From: JAXGPP01 sp964436865
GTDB lineage: Bacteria > Planctomycetota > Planctomycetia > Pirellulales > Thermoguttaceae
Assembly: GCA_964436865.1 (NCBI GenBank)
Contig: CAYTFK010000239.1
Coordinates: forward strand, 1-10,930
Direction: 5' to 3'
DNA length: 10,930 nucleotides
Numbering within the stretch: position 1 is the stretch's first letter; every line of letters begins with the position of its first letter. Made by a program: the position numbers and the translations under genes. Positions 5,833 through 10,930 of this stretch are shown piece by piece. Below the pieces are notes generated by a model. It made no database searches. It saw only the letters and a program-made list of their open reading frames with translations, and was not told the DNA's origin.

Positions 5833-8286
5833 CTATTGATTGGCTTTAAGTCGCAGTTGTTCGAGGCGGCTGAGCGGCTTCTCTTGAGGCGGCGGGGGGG
5901 CAGCCGCAGGCGGAGGCGCCGCCTGGGCGGCCGGTTGCGGCAGGGGCTCCTGGATCCGCAATTCCCCCGTGCCGATCATGTGCGTGATCGGCTCGCCGTT
6001 GGCGGTGACCACCGCCCGGCAGATCAGCGACTTGTGCTGGCCGGCCGGCGAGTTCGCCGTCGTCTTCACCGGGAAGGTGATCTGCGCCGTGTCTTTGGTG
6101 AATTCCTGCGGAGTGGATGTCACCTCATTGGGCGTGCCAAGAAGCTCGACCTTGGCCGCACCTTCAAAGTCCTTTACCTTTTCGATCGCGATCGCCAGCG
6201 CGGTCTCCTGCCCCTTCTCTACGGCAATACTGGGAAACGTGAACTTAAAGAACGGCTCGGCGACCTCAAGATTCGCCAGTTGAGTCGAGACGGTGATCGG
6301 GCCATCGCCCACCGGGGCATCGGCCAGCACGGCGATTTTCCACTGGCGGACCGTCGCGTTGCCGTTGGCCGTCAGCGGGATGATCGCTTCGTTCTGCCCT
6401 TCGGAGATGGTGACCACGCTGGGCGACGACACACCAGGCGGATTGTAGAGCATTCGCAGGTTGATCGGCGCCTTGAAGTCTCCCTCGCGTGTTGCGACGA
6501 CCTTCAGTTGCATCTCGCCGCTTCGCACCAGCGGAACCTTTGGTTCGACGATGTCGACCTTGAACGGCACGGCGTCGGTGACGGCCACCGCCATGCGGTT
6601 GGTGTAATGGTTCCAGACTTCGACGTTGTTCTGACCGCGGATGAGCGATGTCCGCTGTTCGAGGTGCCCCTCCAGTGCAAGGCTGTCTCTCTGGTGCCGC
6701 CCGACGAGATCCACCAGCGCGCCGGCCGCAGCGGCATCGGCGGCTGCCGTGAAGAGCATCGGAGCATCGCCCAGACCATCGGCGATCGGATACACTTCGG
6801 GAGTAATGCCGGACGGCAAGCCCTGCGTTTCGACAGCCACTTCGCCGCCGAAATCCTCGCGGCGTGCCCCGGCCATTGCCGCCATGCGATTGCCCTTCGG
6901 CACGGGGATCACAATATCGGTGAACGCTACCCGTTCCGGGAGCGTCATCGTCAGCTTGGGCTCGACCGGTGCGACTTCAATCCGATAGACATAGGCCGCT
7001 CCACCCGCGCCGAGGTGATCGCGGATCTGCAGCACGTAGTCGTCTTCCTCGGGAATCGTGACGCGGAGGTAGCTGTCGGGCGTGCCGCTATCGTCGTTCG
7101 CGCCAACGCCCGCCCCGTTGGATGCCCGCAGCACGGTCAGCACCGGATCGAGCGGCGAACGGATCTGCCGGGCGTGCGCGCGGACGTCGAATACCTGGCC
7201 CTTCTTGGCCGGGAACTTGAAGTGATCCACGTCGCCCGGTTCGCCGATCACGCCGTTCATGGCGGCGGGGCCCGGGGCGGAGGTCGCTTCGGCCGGGGTG
7301 TTGTTCGGTTCCGTCTCCAACACGTTGTCGAGCTTGCCGAGGCGAAACATGTTCGCGGAGGGGGCAGTGCCCTGCGGGTCGAGTGCCAGGAGGCCGAACA
7401 TCGGCTGCGGTTCTCCGGGCAGTGTCACCTTCTCCGTCCATTCACCGGCCGGATCGCCCAGCCAACGGACTTCAATCGTTTCGCCGAACTTGCCGCCGGC
7501 CGGGTAGACAGCCTGGGGACGGGGAAAGCTGCCCACGTGCAGGCGGTAGCGGCACTGCCCGTTGCCGCCAAACGCGCTCTCGCGAACCTGGATGATGTAC
7601 GGCCCGTCTTCCGGAGCGATCGCCGCCGCCACCGCGTCCTGACGCACCAGCGGCGTGTCGTCGGAACCGGCCAGCATGAAGCGGTCCTTGTCGTAGATGG
7701 CGACGTAGGGATCGAAGAAGAATTCCCCCAGCCGCAATCCCTCGACCTCCGCGGTGAGCCGCTGCCCCTTCTTGGCTTCGAAGACGAAGTAGTCGACGTC
7801 TTCATTCTCCACCACGCCGTTGATCGTCACTCCGGGCGTGATCTGCTGGGGCTGGGCGAAGTCGGTATTCGGCTCAGCCTCACTGATCTCCGGCAGGGCG
7901 CCGACACTGAACGTAATCAGGTTGCTGATTCCCGACGCCGTCCTCAGCCGAAGGGCGTGCGGCCCGATGCGGCAATCCGGCGCGATGGCCAGGCGAGCCT
8001 TCACCTGCCCGTCGGCCACCGTCAACTGCTTCACCTCGATGCCCGGATAGTAGAGCAACATTTCCTGGGCATCGGCCAATCGGGCGCCCTCGAGAGCCAC
8101 ATCAAGCTCCGTCCCCCGCTGTCCGCCTGGCGGCACGATCCGCCCCAGCTGCGGCTCGGCGGCAGTGACTGCCACGGCAAACGGCCCTGCGAACATCAAC
8201 ACGAGCGACACAAGCAGGCGTCCGACGGCGAACGCCCTAGGGCGCCGCTCGCTCGGCTTGCCACGGCCAACGAGATTTCTCGACAT
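5833..8286 (-). CDS. Large exported protein with two PPC domains and a Pro-rich tail
   Basis: This 817-residue protein has an N-terminal hydrophobic export segment (about 21-43, ending VTAAEP) after a long basic n-region. Residues 47-130 look like a beta-rich domain. Two bacterial pre-peptidase C-terminal (PPC) domains follow: about 136-235 (SEAEPNTDF, then EDVDYFVFEAKKGQ) and about 324-424 (LETEPNNTP, then GDVDHFKFPAKKGQ, SDD/NDD turns, YVLQIRD). The rest to about 778 is beta-rich with no recognised catalytic motif. Residues 780-803 are a Pro/Ala tail, ending in a short basic segment (LSRLEQLRLKANQ). PPC domains are non-catalytic, often carbohydrate- or surface-associated. The reading frame stays open to 8631, but the ATG at 8286 has GGAGGA 8 nt upstream and starts the signal peptide; the extra 115 residues would overlap the DUF1501 gene and are low-quality. 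It is 64 bp after DUF1501 and 57 bp before DUF1549/DUF1553. I infer a surface scaffold for its operon partners. Confidence 0.9.
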   Translation of the reverse strand: MSRNLVGRGKPSERRPRAFAVGRLLVSLVLMFAGPFAVAVTAAEPQLGRIVPPGGQRGTELDVALEGARLADAQEMLLYYPGIEVKQLTVADGQVKARLAIAPDCRIGPHALRLRTASGISNLITFSVGALPEISEAEPNTDFAQPQQITPGVTINGVVENEDVDYFVFEAKKGQRLTAEVEGLRLGEFFFDPYVAIYDKDRFMLAGSDDTPLVRQDAVAAAIAPEDGPYIIQVRESAFGGNGQCRYRLHVGSFPRPQAVYPAGGKFGETIEVRWLGDPAGEWTEKVTLPGEPQPMFGLLALDPQGTAPSANMFRLGKLDNVLETEPNNTPAEATSAPGPAAMNGVIGEPGDVDHFKFPAKKGQVFDVRAHARQIRSPLDPVLTVLRASNGAGVGANDDSGTPDSYLRVTIPEEDDYVLQIRDHLGAGGAAYVYRIEVAPVEPKLTMTLPERVAFTDIVIPVPKGNRMAAMAGARREDFGGEVAVETQGLPSGITPEVYPIADGLGDAPMLFTAAADAAAAGALVDLVGRHQRDSLALEGHLEQRTSLIRGQNNVEVWNHYTNRMAVAVTDAVPFKVDIVEPKVPLVRSGEMQLKVVATREGDFKAPINLRMLYNPPGVSSPSVVTISEGQNEAIIPLTANGNATVRQWKIAVLADAPVGDGPITVSTQLANLEVAEPFFKFTFPSIAVEKGQETALAIAIEKVKDFEGAAKVELLGTPNEVTSTPQEFTKDTAQITFPVKTTANSPAGQHKSLICRAVVTANGEPITHMIGTGELRIQEPLPQPAAQAAPPPAAAPPPPQEKPLSRLEQLRLKANQ

Positions 8287-8294
8287 AACGCGCG

Positions 8295-8300
8295 TCCTCC
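8295..8300 (-). promoter_or_regulatory. Shine-Dalgarno deciding the 8286 start of the PPC protein
   Basis: GGAGGA on the minus strand lies 8 nt before the ATG at 8286, in the 64-bp gap after the DUF1501 stop. It supports this start over the far-upstream in-frame start at 8631. Confidence 0.7.
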
Positions 8301-8350
8301 AGTTAGGCCGCCCTTGTTGATCCGACTGGTTCTCCAGGCATGGTCGCCGC

Positions 8351-9667
8351 TCAGGCGAGCAATGCATTGCGGACTGCGCCGCCGCGAACAATGTCGATCG
8401 GCCGGTTGCCGGGGGCCATGAGCCGTTTCTCGTACTCGATGCCCAGCAAATGATAGATTGTCGCGAACAGGTCGGGCGGTTCGATCGGCTCGACATCCGG
8501 TTCGGCCGCGGTGGCGTCCGACGCGCCGAATATCTTGCCCTTCGGGAAACCGCCGCCGGCCAGGAGCACGCTGAACACCTTGGGCCAATGGTCGCGACCC
8601 GCGTCGCCATTGATCTTGGGCGTGCGCCCAAATTCGCTCGAAACCATCACAATCGTCTCTTCGAGCATGCCGGTCCGCTCGAGGTCGTTGATCAAGGCGG
8701 CCACGGCCTTGTCGAGATTGGGCATGATCGACCGTGTCTGCGGCACGATGTTGGTGTGGAAATCCCATCCGCCGTAGGTTACGGCCACCACGCGCACGCC
8801 GGCCTGCACCAGCCGCCGGGCCATGAGCAGCCGCTGCCCGGCTTCATTGCGGCCGTATTCGTCGCGGACGCTGTCGGGCTCGGCGTCGAGGTTGAACGCC
8901 TCGCGGGCCTTCTGCGAACTGATCATCGCGTACGCCCGGTCGTAGAAGGTGTCCATGGCCGCCACCGCGTCGGCGCCCTCGGCGGCTTCGAAGTGGGCGT
9001 TGACCGCCTCCAGGGCCGTACGGCGCCGCGTGAAGCGGGCCTCGTCGACTCCGCCGGGCAGGCTCAGGTCGCGAACCCTGAACCGGCGCGACGCCGGATC
9101 GGCGCCGAGGCTGAACGGGCCGAACGACGAGCTCATGTAGCCCGGGCCGGCGTACGGGTTGGGCTGATTCGGAATGCAGACATAGGGCGGCAGGTTCTCG
9201 CGCGGGCCGAATTCATGGCTCACAATGCTTCCCAGGCTCGGGTAGATCAGCGCCGGGCTGGGACGATAACCGGTGAACATGTTGTGCGTGCCGCGCTCGT
9301 GCGCCGCCTCGCCGTGGGTCATCGAACGCACGATCGTCAGCTTGTTGGCGATCTTGGCGATCTCCGGCACCGACTCGCAGAACACCTCGCCCGGAATGGA
9401 TGTCTGAGTGACACCGAAGGAACCGCGGTACTCGATCGGCGCATAGGGCTTCGGATCGAACGACTCCTGGTGGGCCATGCCGCCCGGCAGAAAGATGTGC
9501 AGCACGCTCTTGGCCTTGCCCTTGAGCGGGCCGCTCTCGGCGGCCTGTGACTCCATTCGCAAGAGGTCGCCGAGTGTGAGCCCGAGCATGCCCATCGCTC
9601 CGACACTGAGAAACTCGCGGCGGTTGGGCTGCGACAAAGGATTGCCTGAACAGCGGCATTCACTCAT
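8351..9667 (-). CDS. DUF1501 protein, Tat-exported, alkaline phosphatase-like fold
   Basis: This 438-residue protein belongs to DUF1501, placed in the alkaline phosphatase/sulfatase superfamily. It begins with a Tat-type signal: NRREFL at 16-21, then a weakly hydrophobic segment (about 22-36). Family motifs follow in order: LPGGMAHQESFDPKP (60-74), THGEAAHERGTHNMFTGY (117-134), GGWDFHTN (299-306), SSEFGRTP (343-350) and GRDHWP (357-362). Asp302, His304, Asp359 and His360 are candidate metal ligands by analogy with the superfamily. The reaction is unknown; hydrolysis of a phosphate or sulfate ester is only inferred. The ATG at 9667 has GGAG 8 nt upstream, whereas the in-frame TTG at 9673 is too close to it. 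It is the first gene of the four-gene exported cluster and has 557 bp of non-coding DNA upstream. DUF1501 next to DUF1549/DUF1553 is a familiar planctomycete pairing. The length is typical and the frame is intact. Confidence 0.94.
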   Translation of the reverse strand: MSECRCSGNPLSQPNRREFLSVGAMGMLGLTLGDLLRMESQAAESGPLKGKAKSVLHIFLPGGMAHQESFDPKPYAPIEYRGSFGVTQTSIPGEVFCESVPEIAKIANKLTIVRSMTHGEAAHERGTHNMFTGYRPSPALIYPSLGSIVSHEFGPRENLPPYVCIPNQPNPYAGPGYMSSSFGPFSLGADPASRRFRVRDLSLPGGVDEARFTRRRTALEAVNAHFEAAEGADAVAAMDTFYDRAYAMISSQKAREAFNLDAEPDSVRDEYGRNEAGQRLLMARRLVQAGVRVVAVTYGGWDFHTNIVPQTRSIMPNLDKAVAALINDLERTGMLEETIVMVSSEFGRTPKINGDAGRDHWPKVFSVLLAGGGFPKGKIFGASDATAAEPDVEPIEPPDLFATIYHLLGIEYEKRLMAPGNRPIDIVRGGAVRNALLA

Positions 9668-9675
9668 TTTCAAAA

Positions 9676-9679
9676 CTCC
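9676..9679 (-). promoter_or_regulatory. Shine-Dalgarno deciding the 9667 start of DUF1501
   Basis: GGAG on the minus strand lies 8 nt before ATG 9667. The alternative TTG at 9673 would leave only 2 nt, too short for initiation, so the ATG is preferred. Confidence 0.6.
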
Positions 9680-9803
9680 GTGTTGTGTGCGATCGTGTGG
9701 ACACTTGTCTGCCCCGAATTGAGCTCACTGTCGACCGAGGGCTCCGTGCGCGAAGCGTGAGGGCTGCCGCCCGAGCGGTGGACATGCAAAGGGACCACGG
9801 CGA

Positions 9804-9857
9804 ATCGGTCGACCCGATGGTGAGAGCCGACCGATCACGTGGCGACCGATCAGGCGG
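9804..9857. repeat. CGACCGAT direct and inverted repeat cluster
   Basis: CGACCGATCA occurs twice in a 15-bp tandem repeat (9828-9842 and 9843-9857, 13 of 15 bases identical). Its reverse complement ATCGGTCG is at 9804-9811, directly followed by the near copy GACCCGAT (9811-9818), which makes an imperfect palindrome. The spacing would allow binding of a dimeric regulator upstream of the DUF1501 cluster, about 140-190 bp before its start. Function is inferred only. Confidence 0.4.
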
Positions 9858-10174
9858 TGGGAACAAAGGGGCGTGTGAATATGGTATGAAGCACGTTGGG
9901 CAGACGCCGATGCTGCAAGTCCGACAGCACGTGCGCGACCTGTTCGTGCCTGAGTTGCGGCAGCCGAGGGGAGCATCGTTTTTCCCCGGGTCGCACGAAT
10001 TCTAGGAGGCAGCCCGATCTGAGCAATGCTCGCCCGCCAGCGGGCGCCGGTGCCGCCAAACGTTGTCTAACGCGATCATCGGCATCACTAGACCAGGCAA
10101 CGGGACGACCCTGATGCCCATCGGACGCCATCGCCCGAAACCCAAGCAGCGGAATGGTTTGCGTGCAAGCGGAC

Positions 10175-10214
10175 GCGGCTTGCGATCAGCCGCCGCACTG
10201 CCCGGATCGTGCGG
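10175..10214 (-). terminator. Two adjacent hairpins after mutM, possible terminator
   Basis: Reading the minus strand, CCGCAC/GTGCGG with a 10-nt loop (10214-10193) starts 10 nt after the mutM stop. It is directly followed by GCGGCT/AGCCGC with a 7-nt loop (10193-10175). Neither has a T-run, so intrinsic termination is doubtful; they may stabilise the mRNA end or help Rho-dependent termination. Confidence 0.3.
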
Positions 10215-10224
10215 TGGGCGAAAC

Positions 10225-10930
10225 TTACCGCCGACTTTGACAGCCGGGACAGAAAAAAGTCGATCGCTGGGCCTGAACCAGTCGGACAATTTGGCTGTCC
10301 ACGCATCGCCGGCACTTCTGCCCCGCACGCTGGTAAACGCGGTGGTGATTCTGGTAGCTGCCGCGCTCGTTCCGGGCGTTCATGTACGCACCGTCGGAAA
10401 GGGTCGAGCCTTCGTAGCGGACGGCCTCTTCCAATACGGCCTTCGTCGCCGCGTGCAACCGCAACCACTGGTCGCGGCTCAGCCGGCGGCAGGCGGTTGC
10501 CGGGTGGATCCCGGCAAGGTGCAGAATCTCCGAAGCATAAATATTCCCAATACCTGCCACGGCCTTCTGGTCGAGCAGCGCCACCTTGATCGCGCGGCGA
10601 CTGGCTGAAAGACGCACGCGAAGCGTGTCGGCGTCGATCGTCAGGGCGTCGGGACCGAGCGCCTCGGGCCCCAACCGAGCGGCGTACTGGCGCGGTGAAA
10701 GCAACCGGACCACGCCCAGCCCGCGAATGTCGCAGAACAGCAACTGGCGCTCGTCATCGCCATCGAGGTCGAATGCCATCCGGACAAAGTCTGCGTCCGG
10801 CATCTCGCCCAGCAGAATCCGCCCGGTCATTCGCGGCTCAATGACGATCCGGTCGCCTGAATCGAGCACGATGACCACTCGTTTGCCGGCCCGGTCGACC
10901 GCTTCGATCTGCCGGCCGGCGACACGGCGG
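10225..10930 (-). CDS. mutM: Formamidopyrimidine-DNA glycosylase (Fpg/MutM), 5' part outside window
   Basis: This is a cytoplasmic base-excision repair enzyme that removes oxidised purines such as 8-oxoguanine and cuts the abasic site. The window contains 234 codons; family length is about 270-290, so roughly 45-50 N-terminal residues, including the catalytic Pro-Glu start, lie beyond the right edge. A GTG at 10878 is internal: the frame continues to 10930 with good Fpg sequence (AVDRAGKRV, giving the Lys57 equivalent of E. coli). Further matches are RMTGR (Met73 wedge equivalent), DIRGLG (equivalent to DPRRFG), GIGNIYASEILHLAGIHP (helix-two-turn-helix region), EGSTLSD and VYQRAGQKC. A zinc finger CRRC-X17-CPGC carries AQRSTF with the catalytic Arg258 equivalent. 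The finger spacing is one residue longer than in E. coli. It is separated from the DUF1501 cluster by 557 bp, so it is probably a separate transcription unit. Confidence 0.95.
   Translation of the reverse strand, partial: RRVAGRQIEAVDRAGKRVVIVLDSGDRIVIEPRMTGRILLGEMPDADFVRMAFDLDGDDERQLLFCDIRGLGVVRLLSPRQYAARLGPEALGPDALTIDADTLRVRLSASRRAIKVALLDQKAVAGIGNIYASEILHLAGIHPATACRRLSRDQWLRLHAATKAVLEEAVRYEGSTLSDGAYMNARNERGSYQNHHRVYQRAGQKCRRCVDSQIVRLVQAQRSTFFCPGCQSRR

Larger units (their letters stand above)
9668..10224. other. 557-bp intergenic region between mutM and the DUF1501 cluster, no supported gene
   Basis: Open frames here (minus 9725-9976 and 9850-10131; plus 9685-10005) are arginine-rich and lack a good Shine-Dalgarno or recognisable family motifs, so I call none. 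The region holds the CGACCGAT repeat cluster (9804-9857), palindromes CACGTG (9836-9841) and GCACGTGC (9927-9934), a short GC hairpin CGCCCG-CCAG-CGGGCG (10031-10046) preceded by GAGCAATGCTC (10021-10031), and two hairpins just after mutM. The minus-strand promoter for the DUF1501 cluster should lie here, but I found no convincing -35/-10 pair. An AGGAGG on the plus strand near 10003-10008 has no matching gene: the nearest ATG, at 10026, opens only 14 codons. Confidence 0.6.

Noticed and set aside
5836..8421. 861-residue plus-strand ORF opposite the PPC gene
   Set aside because: It mirrors the GC-rich codons of the real minus-strand gene, is extremely rich in Arg, His, Gly and Val, has no recognisable domain, and the minus-strand product has clear PPC domains and an export signal.
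8450..9550. 366-residue plus-strand ORF opposite DUF1501
   Set aside because: It is an antisense shadow in high-GC DNA with Arg/His/Gly-rich composition and no motif.
9685..10005. 106-residue plus-strand ORF in the same gap
   Set aside because: It has a GTG start with no Shine-Dalgarno, an Arg-rich composition, and runs across the repeat cluster; probably chance.
10003..10067. Plus-strand AGGAGG followed by ATG at 10026
   Set aside because: The spacing of about 17 nt is too long and the frame stops after 14 codons, so it is not a credible gene.
9850..10131. 93-residue minus-strand ORF in the gap before DUF1501
   Set aside because: There is no Shine-Dalgarno before its ATG, the composition is Arg/Ala/Pro-rich and I recognise no family. 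A small gene cannot be fully excluded, but support is too weak.
10225..10878. GTG at 10878 as the start of mutM
   Set aside because: The frame continues upstream to the window edge with conserved Fpg sequence including the Lys57 equivalent, so the gene is cut by the window rather than starting at 10878.

Overview
The window is GC-rich and looks like chromosomal DNA of a planctomycete (Pirellula/Rhodopirellula-like). The reason is its run of protein families that are greatly expanded in that phylum: DUF1501, a PPC-repeat protein, DUF1549/DUF1553 with a cytochrome-like module, and a PSCyt1-type heme domain fused to WD40 repeats. Every gene I can support is on the minus strand, so the transcription order runs from the right edge to the left. 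Long plus-strand ORFs opposite these genes are judged to be GC-bias shadows.

Right edge (10225-10930): most of a formamidopyrimidine-DNA glycosylase gene (mutM/fpg), cut at its 5' end by the window, with two adjacent hairpins after its stop. Next comes about 557 bp with no supported gene (9668-10224), holding a small cluster of CGACCGAT direct and inverted repeats and a few short palindromes.

Centre (1755-9667): a tightly packed four-gene unit. It encodes a Tat-type DUF1501 protein (alkaline phosphatase-like fold), a large exported protein with two PPC domains, a DUF1549/DUF1553 protein with two Ig-like segments and two heme-type motifs (CX4CH and CXXCH), and a secreted PSCyt1-heme domain fused to a seven-bladed WD40 propeller. 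Gaps are about 57-64 bp, so co-transcription is likely. All four carry export signals, so they probably act together outside the cytoplasm. Their biochemical role is not established; heme-dependent redox chemistry or electron transfer on extracytoplasmic substrates is an inference.

Left (1-1645): after a 109-bp gap with a plausible sigma70-type promoter lies a small exported one-heme protein whose mature part has no methionine and no histidine beyond the one in its CXXCH motif. A good hairpin follows its stop, then an exported aldose 1-epimerase (GalM family) whose last codons run off the left edge.

Three start codons differ from the longest ORF. The PPC protein starts at 8286 (not 8631), the WD40-cytochrome probably at 3284 (not 3323), and the DUF1501 protein at ATG 9667 (not TTG 9673). 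No CRISPR array, tRNA, rRNA, IS element or prophage gene was seen. The most unusual content is the multi-protein exported heme/propeller/phosphatase-fold cluster and the Met-less small cytochrome.
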